From assembly GCF_003939025.1 (NCBI RefSeq), contig NZ_RQIH01000008.1:248001-312000 (forward strand): a stretch of DNA of 64,000 nt, in the 5' to 3' direction. This DNA comes from Rhizobium sophoriradicis. Its GTDB lineage: Bacteria; Pseudomonadota; Alphaproteobacteria; Rhizobiales; Rhizobiaceae. Each line of letters starts with the position of its first letter. Position 1 is the first letter of the stretch. The translations under genes and the position numbers were made by a program. This document shows, piece by piece, positions 53,051 to 60,918 of the stretch. The notes below the pieces were generated by a model that saw nothing but the letters and a program-made list of their open reading frames with translations, had not been told where the DNA came from and made no database searches.

Positions 53051-53524
53051 TTATTTGCCTCGCTCCCAAGCGATGATCAGAAAGTAGGAGAAGCTATCAA
53101 TCTTATTATCCCTGGGGTTTATCGCCAAAGCCGCCTCATCAAAATCTCTGGAGCCGCTAAGGATATAAACGGTCTTGCATCTGCCGAGAGCATCTACCGT
53201 CGGATCGCAAAACATTAGATGTCTTTTTTTTATACTCAGATCTTCGTTGATGATTTTGCCGACATCTCGCAGGATCTCCTTTGCGTGGGGATCTGGATCT
53301 TTCATGTACGAAGAGCCATCAAGTCTAAGTGTCTTTGCGATCCTTAAGGTTCGCCTGTTTCCATCGCATTTTAATACAAGTGCCGCATCCGGCGAATTTT
53401 TGCCGAATCCTGGGCACTTGTTTTCGATGGAATTGAGAGACTTTATCGAGAAACTCTCGGGTAAATGAATTGTTTTAACTCCAGTAAAAAGTAAAATTGA
53501 CGCAAAGCTAAGAATATATTTCAC
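53051..53524 (-). CDS. Hypothetical secreted protein in AT-rich insert
   Basis: This 157-residue frame starts with GTG preceded by AAAGG. It has a probable signal peptide (VKYILSFASILLFTGVKT), two Cys regions (NKCPGFGK, LGRCKTVYI) and no recognised domain. Its base composition is much richer in A and T than every neighbour, which suggests recent acquisition. It lies 4 nt downstream of the small ribbon-helix-helix-like gene, implying co-transcription. Periplasmic location is an inference. Function unknown. Confidence 0.6.
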   Translation of the reverse strand: MKYILSFASILLFTGVKTIHLPESFSIKSLNSIENKCPGFGKNSPDAALVLKCDGNRRTLRIAKTLRLDGSSYMKDPDPHAKEILRDVGKIINEDLSIKKRHLMFCDPTVDALGRCKTVYILSGSRDFDEAALAINPRDNKIDSFSYFLIIAWERGK

Positions 53525-53528
53525 AGTA

Positions 53529-53720
53529 TTACCTTTGCTCCTGATCGATTTCGTCCATGCGCGCTTCTAGACGTTTCCAGACTTCGGCGAGGGGCTTGGC
53601 TTTGGAGGGGTCTGCCTTATGAGCATCATAGGTAGCCCCAACTTGCGTTCGCAGCCAATGCTCGACGTGCTTCGCCGATTCCACGGGCAAAGCAATATTC
53701 ATCCGCCGGGTTGAATTCAT
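53529..53720 (-). CDS. Small ribbon-helix-helix-like protein, antitoxin-type
   Basis: The 63-residue sequence MNSTRRMNIALPVESAKHVE begins with a basic N-terminus and a short strand like RHH antitoxins (ParD/CopG). It continues with YDAHKADPSKAKPLAEVW, a spacing often seen in small antitoxins. No ParE/RelE-type toxin gene is adjacent: downstream is the AT-rich secreted-protein gene. It could be an orphan antitoxin. An in-frame ATG at 53750 would add ten residues. Assignment is tentative. Confidence 0.5.
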   Translation of the reverse strand: MNSTRRMNIALPVESAKHVEHWLRTQVGATYDAHKADPSKAKPLAEVWKRLEARMDEIDQEQR

Positions 53721-54019
53721 CGTTGCGTCCCGTTTCTGCCCGTTGTTCATGCGCTGCTGGAGAGAATCCTACTCTTCTTGACTATCGACTGTCACGCTTG
53801 CCGTTGGTTTCATTTGTCACGCTATCGCAACTGATAGCATCTATGCCCTCCAGCGCCCGATGCGATCTAATGCGTGCGCCATCTGGCCTGTGGCGACGGA
53901 CGTGGCCTCGTATATGCTGGCGGAGTGACGGCGGCCGCTTTCCCACGTCCGCTTGCAGACGAAACTTTTTGCTCCGGCGAAAGTTACCCAGATCCCGTCC
54001 ATTCATCGAAGGCTCTCCC

Positions 54020-55795
54020 TTGACCAAAATGATGTTCGGCCCCGCATTCAGCGAAGACGGCGTTCTGTTCCGCCTCTGGGCTCCTCTGCATGAAAGCGTG
54101 TTATTGAGAATCGAAGGCGCGGACCCGCGTCCGATGCAGGCGGACGACGACGGCTGGCATCGCTGCATGGTCGCGGATGCCCGAGCCGGCACACGCTACC
54201 GTTTCGTGCTGCCCGACGGTCTCGAAGTTCCCGATCCGGCCTCACGCTCCCAGCCGCAGGATGTGCATGGTCCGAGCGAAGTGGTCGATCTTTCCGACTA
54301 CCGCTGGAAGACCAATGCATGGACCGGCCGGCCTTGGGAAGAGATGGTCATCTACGAACTGCATATCGGCTGCTTCACAGGGCAGGGTACTTTCAGGGCC
54401 GCGATCGACCGGCTTGACCATCTGCGTGAACTGGGGGTGACAGCGCTGCAGATCATGCCGCTCAGTGACTTTCCGGGCCGCTATAGCTGGGGCTATGATG
54501 GCGTGCTTCCCTATGCACCCGACAGCAGCTACGGCCGGCCGGAGGATCTCATGGCGCTTGTGGACGCCGCACACGAGCGTGGCATCTCGGTCTTCCTCGA
54601 CGCGGTCTACAATCACTTCGGGCCGGACGGGAACTATATTCCGTCCTACGCGCCGCTCTTTACCGATCATCACAAGACACCCTGGGGCAACGGCATCAAT
54701 TATGACGGCGACGGCTCCGAGATGATCCGCGAATTCATCATCGAGAACGCCCTCTATTGGATCACCGAGTTCCGGCTCGACGGTTTTCGCTTCGATGCCG
54801 TCCATGCCATCAAGGACGACAGCAAGGAACATCTTCTTCATGCGCTCGCCCGTCGTGTCAGGGCAGCGGCCGGCGACAGGCAAGTTCATCTGATCGTCGA
54901 GAACGAGGAGAACGACAGCGACCTTCTGCAACGCGATGAGAGCGCCGAGCCGAGACTGTTCACGGCCCAGTGGAACGACGACTTGCACCATGTGCTGCAT
55001 ATCGCTGCGACCGGCGAGACCTTCGGCTATTATGCCGACTACGCCGGTGACGCCGATAAGCTCGGCCGCGCTCTGGCGGAAGGCTTTGTGTTCCAGGGCG
55101 AGCATATGCCTTATCGCGGCGCGAGCCGGGGCAGGCCGAGCGGCCACCTGCCGCCGACCGCCTTCGTGTCCTTCATCCAGAACCATGACCAGATCGGCAA
55201 CCGGGCGCTCGGCGACCGCATCATGGCCGCGAGCCCGGCCGATGCCATCAAGGCGGTCACATCAATCTACCTGCTGGCGCCCGAGATCCCGATGCTGTTC
55301 ATGGGCGAGGAATGGGGCGCCAAAGAGCCCTTTCCGTTTTTCTGCGATTTCGGCGAGGATCTGAACGACAAAGTCCGCAAGGGCCGGCGCGAGGAGCTGT
55401 CGCGCCTACCGGGCTTTGATGCCGACGAGCTTCTCGACCCGACGGCGCAGTCGACCTTCGCGGCGGCAAAGCTCGACTGGTCGAAGCTCGCCTCCTCCGA
55501 GGTCCTCGATTTCTACAGGACGCTTCTCGATCTGCGGCGCCGGAGGATTACTCCATTGCTGAAAGCCGGTGTCGGAAATGCGTTCTATCATTCGGCCGGC
55601 ACTGCGGTCGCGGTGGATTGGACGCTCGCCGGCAACCGACGCCTGCACCTCCGTGCCAATCTCGGCAACGAGAGGGCAAGCCTTGCCCATCAGGCGGGCG
55701 GAGAGATGATCTTCCGCCTCGGAGACAACGCCGACGGCGAGCTGGCGCCCTGGACGGTGATCTGGAGCATTGGTGAAGCATCAGGGGCCATATGA
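54020..55795 (+). CDS. treZ: Malto-oligosyltrehalose trehalohydrolase
   Basis: This 591-residue GH13 enzyme opens with an N-terminal CBM48-like domain (MMFGPAFSEDGVLFRLWAPL) and a barrel with ELHIGCFTGQGTFRAAIDRL, FRFDAVHAIKDDS, LIVENEEND and FIQNHDQIGNRALGDR. It cleaves trehalose from malto-oligosyltrehalose. The frame is open to 53711, but residues upstream of about 54020 show no similarity. A TTG at 54020 has AAGG 7 nt before it; ATG 54029 or 54032 are alternatives. The 269 bp upstream (53751-54019) contain no other gene. The TreY partner that makes its substrate is not in the window. It is 13 nt upstream of malQ. Confidence 0.93.
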   Translation: MTKMMFGPAFSEDGVLFRLWAPLHESVLLRIEGADPRPMQADDDGWHRCMVADARAGTRYRFVLPDGLEVPDPASRSQPQDVHGPSEVVDLSDYRWKTNAWTGRPWEEMVIYELHIGCFTGQGTFRAAIDRLDHLRELGVTALQIMPLSDFPGRYSWGYDGVLPYAPDSSYGRPEDLMALVDAAHERGISVFLDAVYNHFGPDGNYIPSYAPLFTDHHKTPWGNGINYDGDGSEMIREFIIENALYWITEFRLDGFRFDAVHAIKDDSKEHLLHALARRVRAAAGDRQVHLIVENEENDSDLLQRDESAEPRLFTAQWNDDLHHVLHIAATGETFGYYADYAGDADKLGRALAEGFVFQGEHMPYRGASRGRPSGHLPPTAFVSFIQNHDQIGNRALGDRIMAASPADAIKAVTSIYLLAPEIPMLFMGEEWGAKEPFPFFCDFGEDLNDKVRKGRREELSRLPGFDADELLDPTAQSTFAAAKLDWSKLASSEVLDFYRTLLDLRRRRITPLLKAGVGNAFYHSAGTAVAVDWTLAGNRRLHLRANLGNERASLAHQAGGEMIFRLGDNADGELAPWTVIWSIGEASGAI

Positions 55796-55808
55796 AAGCG
55801 ACTGAACC

Positions 55809-57716
55809 ATGAAGCCCGCGGAGCTTGACAGGCTTGCCCAGTGGTACGGCATCAGCCCGACGAGGCCGAGCCCTGACGGTCGGGAGGTGCCGATCTCCAG
55901 AGAGACGAAGCGCAAGATATTGTCGGCGCTGAAGGTCGACCTGAGGGCAGTCGTTGATCACGGGCGGGGCAAGGCGCGGCGCGAGCCGAAGCCGGCGGTG
56001 GAAAAAATCGCAATGTCATACCTGCCGGACTTTTTATCCGGCACGCGGATCTGGGGCATCAGCCTGCAGCTCTACGAACTTCGTTCGGCGCGCAACTGGG
56101 GCATAGGAGACTTCGAGGACCTGGTCGTGATGGCGGATCTAGCGGGATCGCTCGGCGCCGATTTCGTCGGCCTCAATCCGCTTCATGCGCCCTTCCTTGC
56201 CGATCCCGACCGCTGCAGTCCCTATGAGCCGTCGAGCCGCCAGCATCTCAACCCGCTCTATATTGCCGTTGACCGCCTCCCCGGTTTTATCCTGAGTCGA
56301 GAGCTCGAACGGAAGCTGGAGAGGCTTCGCCGGGCCGATCTCGTCGATTATGCGCAGGTGGCTGAGGTCAAGCTTCAGGCGCTGCGGGATCTCTGGCCGG
56401 GCTGGCGGGTACGGAGCGCAGTCGACAAGGCTTATGCTCCCGCGGATTTCGACGCCTTCGTGGCGCGAGGCGGCGACGGCCTGCGGCGGCACGCTCTGTT
56501 CGAATGCCTGTCACTTTCGATGGTCGAGCGCGGCGAGGGCGCCGGCTGGCAGGCATGGCCCGCAGATTTTCAGCGTGCCGACAGCCCAGCCGTCGCAGAA
56601 TTCGAGCGCGATCATGAAGATGATGTGCTATTCCATATGTGGCTGCAATGGCTCGCCCACCGGCAGATGATGCAGGCGGCGGAGCGGGCGCTGAAGGCCG
56701 GCATGCGGATCGGGCTCTATCTCGATCTTGCCGTTGGCGAGGCAGTCGACGGCTCCGCGACATGGAGCGAACCAGAGGTCTATATTTCCGAAGCCACCAT
56801 CGGCAGTCCTCCAGATCCCTTCGCCGTCGACGGGCAGGACTGGCATCTTGCCGGTTATCTGCCTTCCAGGATCGCATCGGGGAAAACTTCTCCCTTTCGT
56901 CGTATGGTGAGTGCCGCCATGCGCTACGCTGGCGCGATCCGCATCGACCATGCCCCGGCGCTCCGGCGCCTCTTTCTGGTGCCGCTCGGCAGCAGCGCGG
57001 CGGGCGGCGGCTATGTGCGCTATCCCCAGGACCGGCTCCTGCAGATCCTTGCCGAGACGTCCGCCGAGCATCGATGCCTCGTCATCGGCGAAGCCTTGGG
57101 AATGATCCCTGAAGACCTGCCCGACGATCTGGCGGCGGCCAGAATTCTCTCCTATCGGATCCTCTCCTACGAACAGGACGAAGGCGGTTTCAAGCCGGCG
57201 GATGCCTATCCCGTTCTTGCCTTGGCATGCATCTCGACGCACGATCACCAGACCCTGGCCGGCTGGTGGCGCGGCTCCGACATTCAGGACCGGCGCGAGC
57301 ACGGCATTGTCCCGACCGATCTCACCGAAAAACATCTCGAACATCGCAAGCGCGAGCGGAGAAGCTTGAAGGCGGCACTCCGGGCCGCCGGTCTCGGCCT
57401 GCCGCAACGTCTTGACGCAAGGGCAAGTCGGGAGGCGCTGAGGGAACTGACCGTCAGCGCCTATCGCTTCATCGCCAGAAGCCCGCCACTCCTCGTCGCG
57501 GTTCGCCTTGCCGATCTCACAGACGAAAAAAGCCCGACCAATATTCCGGGCACCAGCGACAGCTATCCGAATTGGAAGCCGAAGCTGTCGGTTTCGCTCG
57601 AGGACCTGATGTCGAACCCACTCGTCAAGCGTGTGACGGCGGCGATGCGCGAGGAAAGGCCGCAAAATCGTATGGCAAGGGAACGAATAGGAAGCCGGCG
57701 GATTCTGAATAGATAG
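55809..57716 (+). CDS. malQ: 4-alpha-glucanotransferase (amylomaltase)
   Basis: This 635-residue GH77 enzyme has RIWGISLQLYELRSARNWGI, DFVGLNPLHAPFLADPDRCS, the nucleophile region AIRIDHAPALRRLF, VIGEALGMIPEDL (catalytic Glu) and STHDHQTLAGWW. It disproportionates malto-oligosaccharides and recycles short glucans. Translation follows treZ closely, so the pair is one operon: TreZ releases trehalose from glucan ends and MalQ reshapes the remaining oligosaccharides. The acid motif is GEALG where many MalQ have GEDLG, a minor difference. Confidence 0.93.
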   Translation: MKPAELDRLAQWYGISPTRPSPDGREVPISRETKRKILSALKVDLRAVVDHGRGKARREPKPAVEKIAMSYLPDFLSGTRIWGISLQLYELRSARNWGIGDFEDLVVMADLAGSLGADFVGLNPLHAPFLADPDRCSPYEPSSRQHLNPLYIAVDRLPGFILSRELERKLERLRRADLVDYAQVAEVKLQALRDLWPGWRVRSAVDKAYAPADFDAFVARGGDGLRRHALFECLSLSMVERGEGAGWQAWPADFQRADSPAVAEFERDHEDDVLFHMWLQWLAHRQMMQAAERALKAGMRIGLYLDLAVGEAVDGSATWSEPEVYISEATIGSPPDPFAVDGQDWHLAGYLPSRIASGKTSPFRRMVSAAMRYAGAIRIDHAPALRRLFLVPLGSSAAGGGYVRYPQDRLLQILAETSAEHRCLVIGEALGMIPEDLPDDLAAARILSYRILSYEQDEGGFKPADAYPVLALACISTHDHQTLAGWWRGSDIQDRREHGIVPTDLTEKHLEHRKRERRSLKAALRAAGLGLPQRLDARASREALRELTVSAYRFIARSPPLLVAVRLADLTDEKSPTNIPGTSDSYPNWKPKLSVSLEDLMSNPLVKRVTAAMREERPQNRMARERIGSRRILNR

Positions 57717-57733
57717 AGAAAGGGATCGCCGAA

Positions 57734-57934
57734 ATGAGTTCCAAGAAACAACTGGTCGAAGTCGCGGTGGATACCGAAGAAGGGCGTGTCCCTCTCGGCA
57801 TCATGAACGCCAAGCAGGCGCTCGAGCTTCCCGATGATCTCGATGTTGAAGTATCGCATCCCGATCACGAGCCGGGCAGCACCGATGGTTTCATCCAGAA
57901 GGACGAGTTGCGACGGCATCTCGACGAACGCTAG
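57734..57934 (+). CDS. Small hypothetical acidic protein (66 residues)
   Basis: The protein starts MSSKKQLVEVAVDTEEGRVP and ends EPGSTDGFIQKDELRRHLDE plus R. It is acidic and without Cys, a signal peptide or a membrane segment. It lies 17 nt after malQ with a GGGAT ribosome-binding site, so it may be transcribed with treZ-malQ. It opens the run of small stress-type genes. No family is recognised. Confidence 0.7.
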   Translation: MSSKKQLVEVAVDTEEGRVPLGIMNAKQALELPDDLDVEVSHPDHEPGSTDGFIQKDELRRHLDER

Positions 57935-57982
57935 AGCCAGTTGGCCAAGCGGCGCGTCGTCGCGTCATTTGCCCTCGATCCC

Positions 57983-58007
57983 GGAACCTCGGCCGATCTG
58001 CATTGTT
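57983..58007 (+). promoter_or_regulatory. Candidate EcfG-type promoter of the hydrophilin-like operon
   Basis: GGAAC at 57983-57987 is followed after 16 nt by TGTT (58004-58007). The consensus is GGAAC-N16/17-CGTT, so one -10 base differs. It lies 26 nt before the first ATG of the three-gene set at 58034-58641. Confidence 0.6.
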
Positions 58008-58033
58008 TGATACGATGAATTAAGGAGAACGTC

Positions 58034-58249
58034 ATGGCACATGCCGACCGGAAACATATCGGCGCTGGCGCAAAGGGAAAAGGTGATGGCAGCGGCGCCA
58101 TGACCGACCTTAACGAAGAGCAGCTTCCCGAAAACAAGGTCCTGTCGAACCGCGATAAAACGCAACACTCCAAGGAGCGTGGTCTGGACGGCAAGACCAT
58201 TCAGACCGAGCAATATATGGATCACAGTTCCAACCGAGACCCTGACTGA
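58034..58249 (+). CDS. Hydrophilin-like disordered protein (71 residues)
   Basis: MAHADRKHIGAGAKGKGDGS is typical of the whole sequence: about 11% Gly (8 of 71), strongly charged, one Tyr, no Trp, Phe or Cys, and no hydrophobic core. AAGGAG precedes the ATG by 6 nt. This composition matches hydrophilins and other desiccation-protective disordered proteins, but no fixed family motif is present, so the function is inference. It is first of three similar genes with 11-nt and 9-nt spacings. Confidence 0.75.
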   Translation: MAHADRKHIGAGAKGKGDGSGAMTDLNEEQLPENKVLSNRDKTQHSKERGLDGKTIQTEQYMDHSSNRDPD

Positions 58250-58260
58250 GGAGAGGCGCG

Positions 58261-58443
58261 ATGAGCAGCAGGCTACCTCCAATTCCAGCGGGCAACGTCA
58301 GCAGCAAGGGTGCAGGCAAGCCGCTGAAGACCAAAGCAGAAGACGCCGCGATGGCAAGCGGCGGCGAAGACCCGGATAAGAAGGGTCAGCAAGGCAACAG
58401 CAAGATCAATACCAGCCATCAGGGCCATCAGCAGGATCGCTAG
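58261..58443 (+). CDS. Hydrophilin-like disordered protein (60 residues)
   Basis: The sequence MSSRLPPIPAGNVSSKGAGK... has 8 Gly in 60 residues and no aromatic residue or Cys. The C-terminus is rich in Gln, His and Ser (INTSHQGHQQDR). GAGGAG precedes the ATG. It is the second of three genes and clearly of the same compositional type as its neighbours, though not an obvious duplicate. Confidence 0.72.
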   Translation: MSSRLPPIPAGNVSSKGAGKPLKTKAEDAAMASGGEDPDKKGQQGNSKINTSHQGHQQDR

Positions 58444-58452
58444 GAGGCATCG

Positions 58453-58641
58453 ATGTCCACATCCAAGAAGAGCGCCGCGACCATCCGCCAGGGCGGCCCG
58501 GGGGCTTCGCATGAAAATGCCAAGGCTCCGCTCGACATTCCGAAGCCGGCGGCGGAGCCGGACAAGCGCACGCAAAGCAAGGTCTCCGGCGGTGGCGGCG
58601 AGCATGATCGCCATCATGGCCACGACCCGCAGCGGAAGTGA
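58453..58641 (+). CDS. Hydrophilin-like disordered protein (62 residues)
   Basis: The sequence MSTSKKSAATIRQGGPGASH... has 8 Gly in 62 residues, no aromatic residue and no Cys. It ends with a His-rich tail (GGGGEHDRHHGHDPQRK), which could bind metal ions. AGGAGG lies just before the ATG. It is the third of the trio and is followed by an 80-nt gap to a small membrane protein gene. Confidence 0.72.
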   Translation: MSTSKKSAATIRQGGPGASHENAKAPLDIPKPAAEPDKRTQSKVSGGGGEHDRHHGHDPQRK

Positions 58642-58721
58642 GGGGCAGACATAGCGGCGGAACCTGACCAGTCGAAAGATGGTCCGTCGTTTCACATGAT
58701 CAACATGATGGAAAACAGACC

Positions 58722-58883
58722 ATGACGACCGCATTCATCCTTGTTGCATTGGCTCTCATCGTTATCTACGCCGGCCCGACATTGCTGTTTATCTGCGTCG
58801 GTTATGCCGACTATATGATGGAGCGGCGCAGACACTTGTTGGCTTTGAAGCACGCGGTAAGGCGTCGCAGCGACAAGTTTTAG
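58722..58883 (+). CDS. Small single-pass membrane protein (53 residues)
   Basis: A hydrophobic N-terminal helix (TAFILVALALIVIYAGPTLL, residues 3-22) is followed by a basic tail (MMERRRHLLALKHAVRRRSD). The size and topology fit a small inner-membrane protein with a cytoplasmic basic tail. The ribosome-binding site is weak (GGAAA). It may be the last gene of the hydrophilin-like transcript, and a hairpin follows its stop. No family is recognised. Confidence 0.6.
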   Translation: MTTAFILVALALIVIYAGPTLLFICVGYADYMMERRRHLLALKHAVRRRSDKF

Positions 58884-58887
58884 GCGT

Positions 58888-58906
58888 CCGACAACATCAT
58901 TGTCGG
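58888..58906 (+). terminator. Hairpin after the small membrane protein gene
   Basis: CCGACAA-CATCA-TTGTCGG is a perfect 7-bp stem with a 5-nt loop, starting 5 nt after the stop codon. No T tract follows, so it is at best a Rho-assisted or processing hairpin. Confidence 0.4.
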
Positions 58907-59017
58907 CCCAAGCGCTAGGCAGACTGCGCGTGTCGCGACATGCGCTGTCAATCGATCATCAAAGCAGTTCTCGTGGAGGACCGCGAGGTCGGAACGTTGA
59001 TTTAAGGAGATGTGAAA

Positions 59018-59425
59018 ATGCCGCGGCGCAAGAGCAGTGAGACGACAAATCTCGAAACCAGCGGAGCCAAGATCGGCGAACCGGTGCCGAAAGCCATTAT
59101 CGACGTCAACACCGCATCCGTCGGCATCCCCCGCCAGCCCGAAGAGGACCTGCGAGCAGAACTGAGCTCGCTGCGGAAACAGATTGGCATGCTCCAGCAG
59201 CAGGTCCTGGGCGCCGGGCGATTGGCGAAGGACCGCGCCGGAAAAGCGATCCATCAGACCGAAGCAGTGGTCAAACACCATCCGCTTTCAACGGTTTTGC
59301 TCGTGGCTGCTGTCGCGGGTGTGTTCGCCTTTGCCTCATATCACGTCTCCTCGCCGCGTCGTCGCGAGCCATCCGCCTTGCGAGATTTTAGAGACTTCTA
59401 CGACAGGATGCGCGAGCGGATCTGA
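59018..59425 (+). CDS. DUF883/ElaB-YqjD-like membrane-anchored protein
   Basis: This 135-residue protein has a disordered N-terminus, a coiled-coil (RAELSSLRKQIGMLQQQVLG, about residues 47-85) and a membrane helix near residue 100 (LSTVLLVAAVAGVFAFASYH), then a short basic tail. This is the layout of ElaB/YqjD (DUF883) proteins, which are stationary-phase tail-anchored and bind ribosomes in E. coli. AAGGAGA lies 7 nt before the ATG at 59018, so the GTG at 59012 is rejected. Membership of the family is by layout rather than strict motif. Confidence 0.65.
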   Translation: MPRRKSSETTNLETSGAKIGEPVPKAIIDVNTASVGIPRQPEEDLRAELSSLRKQIGMLQQQVLGAGRLAKDRAGKAIHQTEAVVKHHPLSTVLLVAAVAGVFAFASYHVSSPRRREPSALRDFRDFYDRMRERI

Positions 59426-59680
59426 CAAGATTTCAGGATTGTCAGCATCGCGATTTTGCCCGACGCTGCACTGATTGCCTGAATTGCGCAGCAACCCGAC
59501 GTCTAAGTGGCTGTTCCAAAATAGTTTTCCTATCACGGATCGGCATGTCACGCCGATGTCACGCGACCGTGGAGGCAATATGTGCTTGATTGGGGCGTTC
59601 GGCGCTTCCGATATCCAGGCCGGGTGACCTGGAACTAGGAAAATGAGGGGCAGGGGCGCTATTATCGTTGGGGCATGGCG

Positions 59681-59911
59681 ATGACTTTGGAGACCTCCGG
59701 GCAGATATCAGAGCCCGACGAATTCGTATTTCCGGTTCACACCCGGACGATCGCGCAGATACGCTATGATATTCTTGGGCAAGTCATGACGGTCGTCTAT
59801 CATGACGGCCGCTCGCGCACCTCTACCGGCATACAGGGCCCGGCGATGTTGAGAATCCTCGCCCAACGTCCACTGGAGCGCTCGCCGTTTCTGTTGCGAA
59901 CGGTCATCTGA
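59681..59911 (+). CDS. Small hypothetical protein, KTSC-like (76 residues)
   Basis: The sequence MTLETSGQISEPDEFVFPVH continues IAQIRYDILGQVMTVVYHDG and ends SPFLLRTVI. The strand-rich core (YDILGQVMTVVYHDGRSRT) resembles KTSC domains, but not enough for a firm call. The ATG at 59681 has GGGG 7 nt upstream; the ATG at 59675 is too close to it. It is preceded by about 250 bp with no gene, holding a short direct repeat (ATGTCACGC twice) around 59546-59565. Confidence 0.5.
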   Translation: MTLETSGQISEPDEFVFPVHTRTIAQIRYDILGQVMTVVYHDGRSRTSTGIQGPAMLRILAQRPLERSPFLLRTVI

Positions 59912-60010
59912 GAAAGAAATCGGCGCATCCGCAGCTAAATCGTGCTCATGGTGCATCCATTTCCTGGGAACTGCGTTCATCCTCGATAGCCAGTCTATGG
60001 AGGGAAGACG

Positions 60011-60274
60011 ATGACCTTTCCACGGCCGAAAGCCGAAGCTCCCGCTCAGCGCTTCGAAGAAGCGCGCGCTGCTGCACGCGACGCTTTGGAAAAACTGATT
60101 GCAGCCGCCAATGAAGCCGGATGGGGGACCGAGGAAATCTCGGTCGCATTCGTCGAGGCCGCACGGTTTTTGAGCGAAGCCAACAGAAAAGATCCCGATC
60201 CTGCCGACGATCCCATCATCAGCGACGTTCCAGGCAAGCGGGAGCAGATTGGACATGGCGAGCTTTTTGATTAG
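60011..60274 (+). CDS. Small hypothetical protein (87 residues)
   Basis: The sequence MTFPRPKAEAPAQRFEEARA runs into a helical core (DALEKLIAAANEAGWGTEEI) and an acidic Pro/Asp-rich end (RKDPDPADDPIISDV). A strong GGAGG ribosome-binding site lies before the ATG. I know no assigned function for such proteins, and none is suggested by the sequence. A GGAAC at 59970-59974 has no matching -10 element at the right distance. Confidence 0.7.
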   Translation: MTFPRPKAEAPAQRFEEARAAARDALEKLIAAANEAGWGTEEISVAFVEAARFLSEANRKDPDPADDPIISDVPGKREQIGHGELFD

Positions 60275-60348
60275 AGCAAATCCAGCAGAAGCTTGCAGCT
60301 TTTTCGGCAACGAAAGCATAGGCCCCGTAGCGGCCACGTCGGCGGGTG

Positions 60349-60373
60349 GGATCAATTCGAGCCATCGGGCGTT
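60349..60373 (+). promoter_or_regulatory. Candidate EcfG-like promoter (one mismatch)
   Basis: GGATC at 60349-60353 is followed after exactly 16 nt by CGTT (60370-60373). The -10 element is perfect and the -35 element differs at one base from GGAAC. The distance to the ATG at 60403 is 29 nt. Confidence 0.45.
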
Positions 60374-60402
60374 CTGCGGTGAGGAAACACGGGAGACGCA
60401 TC

Positions 60403-60906
60403 ATGATCAAGAACGAATCCGGAACGGGCGCGGACGATAGGCTAGACGACGCCGGCATCCCGCTGGCTAACAGAGAAGAGGCGGACATCAATCCTGACCT
60501 CCTCAGGCGCGAGGGTTTTGCGAGCGAGGCCGAATACCGCGCCTACCTCGCCACGCTTGGCCAAGAGATTCCGTTCGACGCCTATGTGGTGGAAACCGTC
60601 GAGATCTCCGAAGGGCATGTTCTGGAAGGCCGTCTGCGGGAGTTGCGGGAAGAGCTCGAAAACCTCCAGGCCCGTCTGCACGTGATCAGGCGACAGGCCG
60701 CAACCGTCTTGACCGAAAATGCCCGCTGGGCCGATGCCAGCGCCCATGCGCAACTCGGTGACCGGCCATGGCTCAAGCTGGCCGGCGCGATGGCGGCGGC
60801 CTTCGTCGTTACCAGGGGTCTCCGGCGATTGCCTCTCGGGACTGTGGCGACTACGGCGCTGCCCCTGGCCGCCGCCGCGATCAACCGGAAGCTCGCCAGA
60901 AATTGA
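60403..60906 (+). CDS. Hypothetical protein with coiled coil and C-terminal hydrophobic region (167 residues)
   Basis: It starts MIKNESGTGADDRLDDAGIP. Residues 25-55 are helical (FASEAEYRAYLATLGQEIPF). A coiled-coil follows (VLEGRLRELREELENLQARL, about 70-100). Two short hydrophobic stretches lie near the end (LAGAMAAAFVVTRGL and TVATTALPLAAAAI), which may insert in the membrane. GGGAG precedes the ATG by 7 nt. The combination resembles a membrane-associated stress protein, but no family is recognised. It may be under the promoter at 60349-60373. Confidence 0.65.
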   Translation: MIKNESGTGADDRLDDAGIPLANREEADINPDLLRREGFASEAEYRAYLATLGQEIPFDAYVVETVEISEGHVLEGRLRELREELENLQARLHVIRRQAATVLTENARWADASAHAQLGDRPWLKLAGAMAAAFVVTRGLRRLPLGTVATTALPLAAAAINRKLARN

Positions 60907-60918
60907 TGTCCGAAGGAC

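Noticed and set aside
53711..54019. N-terminal extension of treZ in the open frame
   Set aside because: The extra residues are Arg/Ser-rich without similarity to TreZ, and a ribosome-binding site fits the TTG at 54020.
58992..58996. GGAAC elements at 58992, around 59630 and at 59970 as further EcfG promoters
   Set aside because: None has a GTT element 16-17 nt downstream.
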